Assembly: GCA_045604405.1 (NCBI GenBank)
Contig: JAZUNZ010000048.1
Span: 1-64,000 of the forward strand
Origin: UMGS1649 sp045604405
Lineage (GTDB): Bacteria > Bacillota > Clostridia > TANB77 > CAG-465
Direction: 5' to 3'
Length of the DNA stretch: 64,000 nt
The translations under genes were made by a program, and so were the position numbers. The notes beneath the pieces were generated by a model. The model did not search any database. It had not been told where the DNA came from and was given only the letters and a program-made list of their open reading frames with translations. Shown here one piece after another: positions 1 to 8,933 of the stretch; the stretch's first letter is position 1; every line of letters starts with the position of its first letter.

Positions 1-62
1 ACCCACCTAAGCTGCGGGATTATTTACTTAATATAATATTACTTTTAAATGAAAATAATATG

Positions 63-91
63 TTGATAAAAAATAAGGTTTTATATATAAT
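63..91 (+). promoter_or_regulatory. sigma-A type promoter for the GHKL kinase
   Basis: TTGATA at 63-68 and TATAAT at 86-91 are separated by 17 bases. The predicted start site (about 98) coincides with the AGGAGG ribosome binding site at 98-103, so the leader would be very short. Positions 1-20 are more GC-rich and may be the tail of an upstream feature that I cannot identify. Confidence 0.5.
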
Positions 92-111
92 TAGTTTAGG
101 AGGATAAAGTA

Positions 112-1620
112 ATGGAAACAACTACAGATATAATTGTATATTTTTTAAGAATGTTTATAAGTAATATGTGTGTTTATTATTGTTTTGAGAAAATATTAAA
201 TTTAAAGGAAAATAGATTAAGAAACAATATTATTTTATTCTGTATAAATATTATATTAATATTTGTGTATGTTCATGCTAAGCTTATGTTTGAATCTTTT
301 TTACCATTTATTGCCTTATGGATTATCTATGCGATAATTCTCTCGAAATTAACTAAAAATAAGCTGGGATATTCGATGATTGTAACTTTAATAGCTTATG
401 CAATATCATTTATATTCCATACACTAAGTGTAATTATTCAGTTTATTCCATATAAATTAATATACAAAGTTTTTAATATAGATAGCAAAATTATAAGTTT
501 AGTTATAATATCTATTATTCAAATTATACTTGTGTATAGTTTCTTTAAAATTAAAAGATTTAGAAATGGATTTGCATTCTTTAATAATAAACTTAATAAT
601 GAGATTACAGATATTATAATGATTAATATAAGTTCAATATTAATAATTGTATATTGTTTATTTGCCACATACCCAAAAGAGATAAGACAGTATGTATTGT
701 TTATGTTCTTTGTATTATGCATCACCATGTTCTTCACAATAAAGAAAATGATAACAATGTACTACAAACAAAAGTTACTTACAGATACAATGGAACAATA
801 TAAAGTAGAATTAGTAGAAAAGCAAAATGAAATAGAGCAATTAAAAAGTGACAAACAAAATGTAAGTAAAATAACACATGAATTCTATAACAGACAAAAG
901 GCGTTAGAATTGATAGTTGCAAGTAATATGAATGGTGAAAATATAGACAAAGATGGCGTAAGTCAAAATGTGCTAGCAATGATTGAATCTTTAACTAGTG
1001 AATATTCAGAAAGATATGATAGTATTAAGAAGCTTCCAGAACTGGAAAAGACAGATGTGCCAGAGATAGATAACATGTTCAAATACATGCAAAACGAGTG
1101 TAAGAATAATGACATAGATTTTAAATTAAAAGTAATAGGAAATATACATTATTTAGTAAACAATATAATTCCAAAAAGCAAACTTGAAACTTTAATTGGC
1201 GACCACTTAAGGGATGCAATAAATGCCGTTAAGTTATCTGATACGGAAAACAAAGAAATTCTAGCAGTACTTGGTACGAAGAACAAAAAGTATGAGCTTT
1301 CAATCTTTGATACTGGAATAGAATTTGAAGTAGACACATTAGTAAAACTTGGGTTAGAAGCCGTTACAACAAATGCCGAAAGAGGAGGAACAGGTACTGG
1401 TTTTATGACTACATTTGAAACTCTAAACGAAACTAAGGCGAGTCTAATAATAACAGAATATCCAAAAGAACATTCGAATTATTATACTAAATGTGTAACT
1501 ATAAGATTTGATGGAAAGAATCAGTACAGAATTTGTTCATATAGAGCAAAGGAAATTAAAGAAAAAACAATAGATAATCGCATTAGAATTGAACAATATA
1601 ATAAAAATGAATCTAAATAA
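112..1620 (+). CDS. AgrC-like GHKL sensor histidine kinase
   Basis: This 502-residue protein has a hydrophobic N-terminal half with about six membrane segments (residues 8-225), a coiled-coil linker (about 225-255) and a GHKL ATPase domain. KITHEFYNRQ, with His256, occupies the place of the phospho-acceptor box. DTGIEF and the GGTGTG stretch near residues 427-432 are the ATP-lid boxes. Where family members usually have Asn-Asn in the N-box, this one reads IGDHLRDAINA (Asp364 and a second Asp), which may weaken Mg-ATP binding. AGGAGG precedes the ATG by 8 bases. The architecture matches peptide-sensing AgrC/quorum kinases, but no response regulator or peptide gene is in the window, so the signal is unknown. 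A partner may lie upstream of base 1. Confidence 0.8.
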   Translation: METTTDIIVYFLRMFISNMCVYYCFEKILNLKENRLRNNIILFCINIILIFVYVHAKLMFESFLPFIALWIIYAIILSKLTKNKLGYSMIVTLIAYAISFIFHTLSVIIQFIPYKLIYKVFNIDSKIISLVIISIIQIILVYSFFKIKRFRNGFAFFNNKLNNEITDIIMINISSILIIVYCLFATYPKEIRQYVLFMFFVLCITMFFTIKKMITMYYKQKLLTDTMEQYKVELVEKQNEIEQLKSDKQNVSKITHEFYNRQKALELIVASNMNGENIDKDGVSQNVLAMIESLTSEYSERYDSIKKLPELEKTDVPEIDNMFKYMQNECKNNDIDFKLKVIGNIHYLVNNIIPKSKLETLIGDHLRDAINAVKLSDTENKEILAVLGTKNKKYELSIFDTGIEFEVDTLVKLGLEAVTTNAERGGTGTGFMTTFETLNETKASLIITEYPKEHSNYYTKCVTIRFDGKNQYRICSYRAKEIKEKTIDNRIRIEQYNKNESK

Positions 1621-1672
1621 AGTTGGCTTTATGAGCTATAAAAAACATAATCTTTCAGTGAAAATGAATAAT

Positions 1673-1708
1673 AAAACTATTTGTTGCATTTGCAACAAAT
1701 AGTTTTTG
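1673..1708 (+). terminator. intrinsic terminator after the GHKL kinase
   Basis: A perfect 15-bp stem (1673-1687 with 1692-1706) surrounds a 4-base ATTT loop and ends in a run of T. It closes the kinase unit before the pfl promoter region. Confidence 0.75.
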
Positions 1709-1840
1709 CATTATACAATATAATAGTTGTAACATATTATAACAAATAACAACAAATTTTTTTAAATTAATTGCACAAACTATTTTAAAAATAGATTGTT
1801 AATGATATAATTCACACGTTATGAAAGGATGAGAAGGGTA

Positions 1841-4075
1841 ATGAACTTTAATGAATGGAAAAATTTTAATAAAGGCAAATGGCAAGAGGAAATTGATGTA
1901 AGAAACTTTATTCAATTAAACTATACACCATATGAAGGAAATGATGAATTTTTAAAAGGACCAACAGAAAGTACCAAAAAATTATGGGACAAGGTATTAA
2001 AATTATATAAAAAAGAAAAAGATAATGGAGGAGTATTAGATGTAGATGTAAAAACAATATCTACAATAACTTCTCACGATGCAGGATATATAGATCAAAA
2101 TTTAGAGAAAATAGTAGGACTACAAACAGATAAGCCTTTAAAAAGAGCTATAATGCCTTTTGGGGGAATAAGAATTGTAGAAAAATCTTGTGAAGCTTAT
2201 GATAGAAAAGTAGATCCAAAAGTTTCAGAAATATTCCATACTATAAGAAGAACACACAATGACGGTGTATTTAGTGTATACACTCCAGAAATAAGAGAAG
2301 CAAGACGTTCGCATTTAATCACTGGTCTTCCAGATGGTTATGGTAGAGGAAGAATAATAGGAGACTATAGAAGAGTTGCTCTTTATGGAGTAGACGTTTT
2401 AATAAGTGAAAAGAAAAAAGCGTTAGAATTAATAGCAAAAAGAGATTTTGATGAGCAAGTTATAAGAAACAGAGAAGAAATATATGATCAAATAATGGCT
2501 TTAGGCGAACTAAAAGAAATGGCTGCAAAATATGGATTTGATATATCTTTGCCAGCAAAAAATGCACAAGAAGCAGTACAATGGTTATATTTTGGATACT
2601 TAGCAGCAGTAAAAGATCAAAATGGTGCTGCCATGAGTATAGGAAGAACTAGTACATTCTTAGATATATACATTGAAAGAGATTTAAAAGATGGAACAAT
2701 TACTGAAGAAGAGGCACAAGAATTAATAGACCATTTTGTAATGAAATTAAGACTTGTAAGATTCTTAAGAACTCCAGAATACAATGAACTATTTAGTGGA
2801 GATCCTGTTTGGGTAACAGAAAGTATCGGTGGCATGGGAATAGATGGAAGAACTTTAGTTACTAAAAACTCTTTTAGAATACTACATACATTAACAAATT
2901 TAGGGCCTGCACCAGAACCAAACTTAACAGTGTTATGGTCTAACAATTTACCAAGAGCGTTTAAAGAATATACAACAAAAATGTCAATTAGGACATCATC
3001 AATACAATATGAAAATGATGATTTAATGAGAGAATACTGGGGAGATGACTATGGTATAGCATGTTGTGTATCTGCAATGAGAATAGGTAAGCAAATGCAA
3101 TTTTTTGGAGCTAGATGTAACTTGGCTAAAACTCTACTTTATGCAATAAATGGTGGACGTGATGAGCTTACAGGAAAACAAATAGCACCAAGATATGAAG
3201 CGGTAACATCAGAGTATTTAGAATTTGAAGATGTAATGCAGAAATTTGATAATATGATGGAATATGTTGCAGATGTATATGTAAAAGCGTTAAATGCAAT
3301 ACATTATATGCACGATAAATACTCTTATGAAAAGATAGAAATGGCTCTTCATGATGAGAAAATTTTAAGAACTATGGCAACAGGTATAGCAGGACTTTCT
3401 GTAGTTGCAGATTCACTTTCTGCAATAAAATATGCTAAAGTTAAACCAATAAGAAACGAAGCAGGACTTATAGTAAGTTACGAAGTAGAAGGGGACTTCC
3501 CAAAATACGGAAATGATGATGATAGGGTAGATGAAATAGCTGTAGATGTATTAAAACGCTTTATGAGAAAGATTAAAAAACAAAAAACATATAGAAAATC
3601 TAAACCTACAATGTCTGTTCTTACAATAACTTCAAACGTTGTATATGGAAAACATACAGGAGACACTCCTGATGGAAGAAAAGCTGGAGAACCATTTGGC
3701 CCAGGCGCAAATCCAATGCATGGTAGAGATACAAATGGAGCACTGGCTGTTATGAATTCTGTTGCAAAGCTTCCTTATGATTATTCAGAAGATGGAATAT
3801 CATATACGTTCTCAATAACTCCAGCAACGCTTGGAAACAAGGAGTCAGAACAAATAGACAACTTAATTTCAATGTTGGATGGCTATTTTAAGAAAATGGG
3901 TCACCACATAAATGTAAATGTGTTTAACAGAGAATTATTAATTGATGCAATGAATCATCCAGAAAAATATCCACAACTTACAATTAGAGTTTCAGGGTAT
4001 GCAGTAAATTTTGTTAAACTTACACGCGAACAACAATTAGATGTTATAAACAGAACAATACACGAAAAAATATAA
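1841..4075 (+). CDS. pflB: formate C-acetyltransferase (pyruvate formate-lyase)
   Basis: Glycyl-radical enzyme converting pyruvate and CoA to acetyl-CoA and formate in anaerobic fermentation. The active-site Cys pair is in ACCVSAMRIG (codons 3062-3067) and the glycyl-radical loop RVSGYAV has its Gly codon at 3995-3997, near the C-terminus as in all PFLs. An in-frame ATG at 1829 gives four more residues (MRRV). I prefer ATG 1841 because MNFNEWKNFNKGKWQEE matches the usual PFL N-terminus and AAAGGA lies 11 bases upstream. Length is about 744 residues (typical 740-760). pflA follows after 8 bases. A -10-like TATAAT sits at 1806-1811, but no convincing -35 was found. Identification is secure; the start is uncertain by four codons. 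Confidence 0.97.
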   Translation: MNFNEWKNFNKGKWQEEIDVRNFIQLNYTPYEGNDEFLKGPTESTKKLWDKVLKLYKKEKDNGGVLDVDVKTISTITSHDAGYIDQNLEKIVGLQTDKPLKRAIMPFGGIRIVEKSCEAYDRKVDPKVSEIFHTIRRTHNDGVFSVYTPEIREARRSHLITGLPDGYGRGRIIGDYRRVALYGVDVLISEKKKALELIAKRDFDEQVIRNREEIYDQIMALGELKEMAAKYGFDISLPAKNAQEAVQWLYFGYLAAVKDQNGAAMSIGRTSTFLDIYIERDLKDGTITEEEAQELIDHFVMKLRLVRFLRTPEYNELFSGDPVWVTESIGGMGIDGRTLVTKNSFRILHTLTNLGPAPEPNLTVLWSNNLPRAFKEYTTKMSIRTSSIQYENDDLMREYWGDDYGIACCVSAMRIGKQMQFFGARCNLAKTLLYAINGGRDELTGKQIAPRYEAVTSEYLEFEDVMQKFDNMMEYVADVYVKALNAIHYMHDKYSYEKIEMALHDEKILRTMATGIAGLSVVADSLSAIKYAKVKPIRNEAGLIVSYEVEGDFPKYGNDDDRVDEIAVDVLKRFMRKIKKQKTYRKSKPTMSVLTITSNVVYGKHTGDTPDGRKAGEPFGPGANPMHGRDTNGALAVMNSVAKLPYDYSEDGISYTFSITPATLGNKESEQIDNLISMLDGYFKKMGHHINVNVFNRELLIDAMNHPEKYPQLTIRVSGYAVNFVKLTREQQLDVINRTIHEKI

Positions 4076-4083
4076 GGTGGAAT

Positions 4084-4803
4084 ATGGAGAAAATAAAAGC
4101 GAGAGTACACTCATTTGAAAGCTTTAGTACTTTAGATGGACCAGGGGTAAGATATGTAATATTCTTGCAAGGTTGTCCTTTAAGGTGCAAGTATTGTCAC
4201 AATAGAGATACAAGAGATGCAAGTCTTGGAGAGGTTTATACTGTAGATGAGATAGTAAAGAAAATACTTAACTATAAAGAATACATGGGAGATAAGGGGG
4301 GCGTCACTGTAAGTGGTGGCGAGCCTTTACTTCAACTAGAATTTGTAACAGAGCTTTTTAAGAGGCTTAAAAAAATGGGTATACATACAACTTTGGACAC
4401 ATCAGGGTTCATAGAAACATCCAAACTAAATGACTTGTTAAAATATACAGATTTGGTGTTATTAGATTTAAAACAAATGGATAATGATGTTCACAAGGAG
4501 CTTATAGGAGTAAGTAATGAAAAGGTATTGCAATTTGCCAAACATTTAAGCGATAATAATGTACCTATGTGGATAAGACATGTATTAGTACCTGGAATAA
4601 CAGATTCTGAAAAACACTTAAAAGACTTAAAAAAATTTATACAAACATTAAAATCTGTAGAAAAAGTAGAGGTTTTAGGATATCACTGGTTAGGCAAAGA
4701 AAAATGGGAACTAATGGGAGAAAAACATCCATTAGAAGGAGTGCCTGAGGCAAGTGAGGAGGATATATCTCGAGCCGAAAGGATACTTGGAATAGTAAAA
4801 TAG
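4084..4803 (+). CDS. pflA: pyruvate formate-lyase-activating enzyme
   Basis: Radical SAM activase that installs the glycyl radical on PflB using a [4Fe-4S] cluster and S-adenosylmethionine. The CxxxCxxC cluster motif is in GCPLRCKYCHNRDT near residues 31-40, followed by the SGGEPLL segment typical of the family. Length is 239 residues, normal for PFL-AE. AAGGTGG just after the pflB stop is its ribosome binding site, and the 8-base gap implies co-transcription and translation in proportion with pflB. Nothing unusual was seen. Confidence 0.96.
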   Translation: MEKIKARVHSFESFSTLDGPGVRYVIFLQGCPLRCKYCHNRDTRDASLGEVYTVDEIVKKILNYKEYMGDKGGVTVSGGEPLLQLEFVTELFKRLKKMGIHTTLDTSGFIETSKLNDLLKYTDLVLLDLKQMDNDVHKELIGVSNEKVLQFAKHLSDNNVPMWIRHVLVPGITDSEKHLKDLKKFIQTLKSVEKVEVLGYHWLGKEKWELMGEKHPLEGVPEASEEDISRAERILGIVK

Positions 4804-4896
4804 AATTTAAAGGTGAGAGTAGATAATACTTTCACTTTTTGTTATAATATTTATATGAATAGTGCAAAATATAAATAAAAGAAATAAGGAGTAGAA

Positions 4897-5199
4897 ATGT
4901 ATAAAAATATAAATTTTGAACAAGCTAAACATATTTTGGATAATGAATCAGTAATACTACTTGATGTGAGAACCGAAGAAGAATTTGTAACAGGACATAT
5001 TGCAAACGCCATAAACATACCTGTTGATGAATTAGAAGAAAGAGTAGATGAATTAAAAGACAAACAAGCTAAAATACTAGTTTATTGCAAAAGTGGAAGA
5101 AGAAGTGTAATTGCGAGCGAGATCTTAGTAAATGCCGGATTTGCAAATGTATATAATATGGGCGGAGTAGTAGATTGGGCATATGGCTTGGAAATATAA
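4897..5199 (+). CDS. rhodanese-domain sulfurtransferase
   Basis: A single rhodanese domain of 100 residues. LLDVRTEEEFVTGHI is the family's N-terminal signature, and VYCKSGRRS carries the Cys that forms the persulfide intermediate. It probably works in the cytoplasm as a sulfur carrier, but the acceptor cannot be read from the sequence. TAAGGAGTAG lies 6 bases before the ATG. A TATAAT at 4843-4848 suggests its own promoter, although the -35 region is poor. It is closed by a hairpin shared with the convergent Smr gene. Confidence 0.9.
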   Translation: MYKNINFEQAKHILDNESVILLDVRTEEEFVTGHIANAINIPVDELEERVDELKDKQAKILVYCKSGRRSVIASEILVNAGFANVYNMGGVVDWAYGLEI

Positions 5200-5234
5200 A
5201 ATACATTCCTAGATTTATTCTAGGAATGTATTTT
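5198..5234. terminator. bidirectional terminator between rhodanese and Smr genes
   Basis: A 15-bp perfect inverted repeat (5198-5212 with 5220-5234) has A-rich and T-rich flanks in both directions, and lies between two convergent genes. Confidence 0.75.
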
Positions 5235-5241
5235 ATTGTAT

Positions 5242-5694
5242 TTATCTTAAATTTTTTCTCCCAAGCACTGCTATAGTCACACCAATACCGCCTTCGCCAT
5301 AACCGGCAAGACAAAACTCTTGTACATATGGATGATTCTTTAAATATTCATGAACAGCCTCTCTTAAAATTCCGCCGTGTCTTCCATGGATTATTCTAAC
5401 TCTACCAAGTTTAGCTACAATAGCTTGGTCAATATATTTATCTAGTTCAGCTATTGCTTCATCTTTAAATTTGTGTCTTAACATTATTTCTGAAGGGACA
5501 TTATCTGAAGATATGTTTACAGTACTTCTAAAAGCTCTTTTTGCTGGCACATAATCTTCAGGTAACATAGATATATTCATTACATCTGTCTTTACCTTTA
5601 TATTCCCGTCATTTAATAGTACGGTGCTATTATCTAAATGTTCAATTAAATATATTTTATTGCTACCTTGTATTTTACAATATCTGTTTTTCAT
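5242..5694 (-). CDS. stand-alone Smr-domain protein resembling the MutS2 C-terminus
   Basis: The 150-residue protein has an N-terminal KOW/SH3-like stretch (about residues 1-50) and a C-terminal Smr nuclease-type domain (about 65-150). Key pieces are VRIIHGRHGGILREAV, matching the HGxGxGxLR motif, and the GYGEGGIGVTIAVL ending. This is the layout of the last ~150 residues of MutS2, without the MutS core, clamp or ATPase. The start is chosen at 5694 because AGAGGT lies upstream of that ATG; the longer reading frame (to 5745) runs through the likely promoter. Smr domains nick or cleave nucleic acid in other proteins; here the substrate is unknown. It could be a truncated MutS2 or a true small family member. 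Confidence 0.8.
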   Translation of the reverse strand: MKNRYCKIQGSNKIYLIEHLDNSTVLLNDGNIKVKTDVMNISMLPEDYVPAKRAFRSTVNISSDNVPSEIMLRHKFKDEAIAELDKYIDQAIVAKLGRVRIIHGRHGGILREAVHEYLKNHPYVQEFCLAGYGEGGIGVTIAVLGRKNLR

Positions 5695-5786
5695 CGTTTT
5701 ACCTCTTAAAAAGTATAGCACACAAACTACACTTTGGCAAATCATAGCGGGCAGTTAAAACTAATATAATGTTTTAGGTGATATAT

Positions 5787-6926
5787 GTGAAAAAAATACT
5801 AGTATGTTTGTGTATATGTTTACTATTTCCTTTTAATTATATATTTGCGGCAAACGAGAAGGAACCAAAGATAACATCAACAGCAGCAATACTTATGGAA
5901 CAAGACACAAAAAGAGTGTTATATGGTAAAAATGAAAGAAGCAAGGTAAAAATTGCAAGCACAACCAAAATTCTTACGGCTATTGTGGCAATAGAAAACA
6001 AAAGCCTAGAGGATAAAGTTACAATATCTAAAAAGGCTGCAGCAACAGGAGGCTCTACAGTTGGTCTAAAAGCTGGTAGTGAAGTAACGTTAAAATCTTT
6101 AATGTATGGCATGCTTCTTAAAAGCGGCAATGATTGTGCTGTAGCAATTGCAGAGTATGTCGGAGGTAGTACAGAAAATTTTGTGGACATGATGAATAAA
6201 AAAGCTTATGAAATAGGCGCAAAAGATACACATTCAACAAATCCGCACGGGCTAGATACAGAAGACAACTATTCTACTGCCTATGATTTAGCATTAATTA
6301 CTTGTTATGCTAAGACAAATGAGACGTTATCTAAAATACTAGGAACTGAAAGCACAACAATGACATTTGGAACAACGTCGAAATACCTTGCAAATACAAA
6401 CAGGCTTCTTTTTACATATGAGTATTGCGATGGAGGAAAAACAGGATTTACAAATATAGCTAATAGATGTTTAGTTGCAACTGCCAAAAAAGATGACTTA
6501 AAAATAGTTGCAGTATTACTTGGGGCAAATACTACAGATATTAGATTTGCTGAAACAAAAGAATTATTACAATATGGAATAGAAAATTACGAAATGACAG
6601 ATGTATCGCAAAGTGTAAACTGGTATATAGACATACCTGTATATAAAGGAAATATATATTCATATGTAAAGAAGTTTAATTTCAATCAAAAGCTGCCTTT
6701 AAAAGAAGGGGAGTTAGAGCAGATATATATATCACAGACTATAATTCCAAGCATGCAAGCTCCGGTAGCTAGAGGAACTTACTTAGGTAAATTGGAGCTT
6801 TACATAGACCAAGAGCAATTATATAGTAAAGATATATATTTAGAACAAGAAATAACAAAAAATACAGTATTAGACTATATATTAAAGGGGCTTAAGGGAA
6901 TATTTGAAATAGATATAGAATTTTAA
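5787..6926 (+). CDS. D-alanyl-D-alanine carboxypeptidase (PBP5/DacF-like, peptidase S11)
   Basis: Penicillin-binding protein that trims the terminal D-Ala from peptidoglycan pentapeptides outside the membrane. The N-terminal signal peptide (KKILVCLCICLLFPFNYIFA) precedes a likely cut before ANEKEP. The catalytic set is complete: STTK (Ser58-Lys61), SGN (113-115) and KTG (218-220). A C-terminal beta domain follows (about 265-360). The preferred start is GTG 5787, with TTTTAGGTGA 6 bases upstream; the GTG at 5778 lies inside that ribosome binding site. The length of about 379 residues is normal. The Smr gene is divergent. Confidence 0.95.
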   Translation: MKKILVCLCICLLFPFNYIFAANEKEPKITSTAAILMEQDTKRVLYGKNERSKVKIASTTKILTAIVAIENKSLEDKVTISKKAAATGGSTVGLKAGSEVTLKSLMYGMLLKSGNDCAVAIAEYVGGSTENFVDMMNKKAYEIGAKDTHSTNPHGLDTEDNYSTAYDLALITCYAKTNETLSKILGTESTTMTFGTTSKYLANTNRLLFTYEYCDGGKTGFTNIANRCLVATAKKDDLKIVAVLLGANTTDIRFAETKELLQYGIENYEMTDVSQSVNWYIDIPVYKGNIYSYVKKFNFNQKLPLKEGELEQIYISQTIIPSMQAPVARGTYLGKLELYIDQEQLYSKDIYLEQEITKNTVLDYILKGLKGIFEIDIEF

Positions 6927-6950
6927 CATGGCTGAGTCCATGTTTTTCTT
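6925..6950 (+). terminator. intrinsic terminator after the carboxypeptidase
   Basis: A 7-bp stem AACATGG/CCATGTT with a 6-base loop is followed by TTTCTTTT. It overlaps the stop codon. Confidence 0.7.
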
Positions 6951-6979
6951 TTAACTAAACGTTTAAACATCTAAAAACG

Positions 6980-7008
6980 TTGACTAACATTAAGCTTTAA
7001 TATATAAT
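6980..7008 (+). promoter_or_regulatory. sigma-A promoter for the 7.0-11.9 kb operon
   Basis: TTGACT (6980-6985) and TATAAT (7003-7008) are separated by exactly 17 bases, 25 bases before the first gene. Confidence 0.75.
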
Positions 7009-7032
7009 ACAAAAAAGAAAAGAGGTAAGAAT

Positions 7033-8046
7033 ATGTCAGATATTTATCTTACTAAAATAGAGAGAAAAACAATATTTACAAAGGCTTTAATATTTGTATT
7101 AATTATGTTTGTAATATCCGATCTAACAGTAACAGGACCATTTTACTTTAATTTTATACCATGGCTGTTTATATTGGGTGTTGTAGGTAATTTGAAAAAA
7201 ATAGATAGTGTACTTATGTGTTTTATAGCCTCATTTACTGTGTTTATATCTTCAATTTTAACAGAAGGTGGAGTATATTTATCTTGCGGTATAGATGTTA
7301 TAGTTACACTTGCTACGCTTGTTTTGGGAATAATTACGGGCAAAATATTATATGAGTTTGTATTAGAACATAGATTAGTGAAGTATATAAAGCGTAGTAA
7401 AAAAGTTTTTTATATAATAGCTGCAACTGTAATGTTTTTGGTATCCTATCTAATGGTTGGACTTAATAGTGGAAACATAGTAACTTACATAAAATCTAAA
7501 TCAAATCTTGAACGATATATATCAAGGACATATGGCATACAAGAATATGAAATAGTACAAACCAAGTACAATAGAAATGTTAGTGGTAAATATACATATA
7601 GCGTGAAAATTGATGGACAAGAAGTACATTTTGTGCCATATACAAAAACTATATTTAAGGATGCAAATAGAGATGCAAGATTTTTGCAGGCAAGTTGCAA
7701 GCTGGAACATGAAATAGGAGATAAGGCTGAAAAAGTAATGCAAAAATATTCTAGTCTAGTGGCTGCCAGTGCAACATTTAAATTAGAATATAATGATTTT
7801 TTAATAGCTCCAGATACAGTGGTACTAACAATTGAGTGTAAAACGCTGTCTCAAGATGAAAAGGAATTAGACAAGCTATATTATGAACTTGCAAGTTGTA
7901 TAAAAGAGTTGCAAACTGTAAAACAACCACAAAAGGTAATAATAAAGCTTAATGATAAAACTTTACAGTTAACTGCAAATAACCTAGAACAGCTAGATAA
8001 AGATTATATTAAAGGCGGCTTTGAAATAAAGGAAATAACAGAGTAA
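7033..8046 (+). CDS. integral membrane protein of unknown function
   Basis: I do not recognise this 337-residue protein. The first ~155 residues contain four to five hydrophobic segments (about 18-40, 44-60, 68-85, 92-112, 133-152). The remaining ~180 residues are soluble and rich in Lys/Glu, with an alternating beta/alpha pattern, probably on one face of the membrane. AGAGGT precedes the ATG. It is first in an operon with the metallopeptidase gene (15-base gap), a TIGR03960 radical SAM gene and smpB, all tightly spaced. The context suggests a membrane partner for the downstream peptidase, but nothing in the sequence proves this. Confidence 0.75.
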   Translation: MSDIYLTKIERKTIFTKALIFVLIMFVISDLTVTGPFYFNFIPWLFILGVVGNLKKIDSVLMCFIASFTVFISSILTEGGVYLSCGIDVIVTLATLVLGIITGKILYEFVLEHRLVKYIKRSKKVFYIIAATVMFLVSYLMVGLNSGNIVTYIKSKSNLERYISRTYGIQEYEIVQTKYNRNVSGKYTYSVKIDGQEVHFVPYTKTIFKDANRDARFLQASCKLEHEIGDKAEKVMQKYSSLVAASATFKLEYNDFLIAPDTVVLTIECKTLSQDEKELDKLYYELASCIKELQTVKQPQKVIIKLNDKTLQLTANNLEQLDKDYIKGGFEIKEITE

Positions 8047-8061
8047 CTATAGGAGGAAAAA

Positions 8062-8922
8062 GTGTCAAAAGAAAAGAGAATGCCAAAAGAATATGCTATA
8101 GTAGTTTCTTTAATGATATTTTTTACTATAGTAATTCTTACAGGAATAATTAGGGTATATTTAATAACAAAAGACAGACTAAGTACAATAGATTTATCTA
8201 CTATTGATGTTATGGAATCAAATACTAATATAGATATGACTAGTTATAATGTCCGAATAGCTAACAGTATAAGCCAAAAGTATGATATAGACGTATATTA
8301 TGGTGAAAGTGTGGATGCCCAAAGTGTAGATGCAGTACCTATAACTAACGATGCTAATATTTTTGAAATGCTAAAGCAACTAAACGATGTACTTAAGGAA
8401 TATCCAGAGAAATTAGTAAGAGAAATAGAAGCAAAAGGATACGAGTTATCTATATACTTGGTAGATCATTTTAATAGCAATGTAGAGGCGCTTGCGAATA
8501 GAAACTCAATAGGACAAATGAAAATATATATAAGTAATTCGGCAGATTTTACAAGGACATTACATCATGAATGGTTTCATATACTAGATTACTATGTAAG
8601 ACTAGAATTAGATGAGTCAATAGTATATTTGAATTGGAACAATTATAACCCAAGAGGATTTGAATATTTAGAAGACGTAAATAATATAACCTCAAAATAT
8701 GTATATAATGGAGAAGCTGGGGCGTTCTTTGTTACAGCATACGCTAAATATTCAGATAAAGAAGATAGGGCGGAAACGTTTGCTGAAATGGTAACGGCAT
8801 CTAAAGATGAAATGTTTTTTAATGAAAATGAACCAATAAAAGGTAAGATGAAAATACTTAAGAGTGTGCTATATAATGCTTTTGAAAGCATAAGACTTTC
8901 ATATAATTTGGCATGGATATAA
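8062..8922 (+). CDS. membrane-anchored zinc metallopeptidase, possibly ATLF/PPEP-like
   Basis: A single N-terminal transmembrane segment (about residues 12-34) is followed by an extracellular domain. HHEWFHILDYY contains HExxH (His169, Glu170, His173). RAETFAE about 65 residues later offers Glu238 or Glu242 as the third zinc ligand. This spacing and the aromatic-rich region before it recall anthrax lethal factor-like and Pro-Pro endopeptidase domains; that family link is inference. The start is GTG 8062 with AGGAGGA 5 bases upstream. It sits between an unknown membrane protein and a radical SAM gene. It lacks a cell-wall anchor beyond the TM segment. Substrate is unknown. Confidence 0.75.
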   Translation: MSKEKRMPKEYAIVVSLMIFFTIVILTGIIRVYLITKDRLSTIDLSTIDVMESNTNIDMTSYNVRIANSISQKYDIDVYYGESVDAQSVDAVPITNDANIFEMLKQLNDVLKEYPEKLVREIEAKGYELSIYLVDHFNSNVEALANRNSIGQMKIYISNSADFTRTLHHEWFHILDYYVRLELDESIVYLNWNNYNPRGFEYLEDVNNITSKYVYNGEAGAFFVTAYAKYSDKEDRAETFAEMVTASKDEMFFNENEPIKGKMKILKSVLYNAFESIRLSYNLAWI

Positions 8923-8933
8923 AGGAGAAATAA

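Noticed and set aside
1..60. Tail of a structured RNA at the window start (CCCACCTAAGCTGCGGG)
   Set aside because: Only about 20 bases are available and nothing can be folded or matched with confidence.
1829..1840. Upstream ATG for pflB
   Set aside because: The ribosome-binding purines abut it directly and the extra four residues are not typical, although it cannot be excluded.
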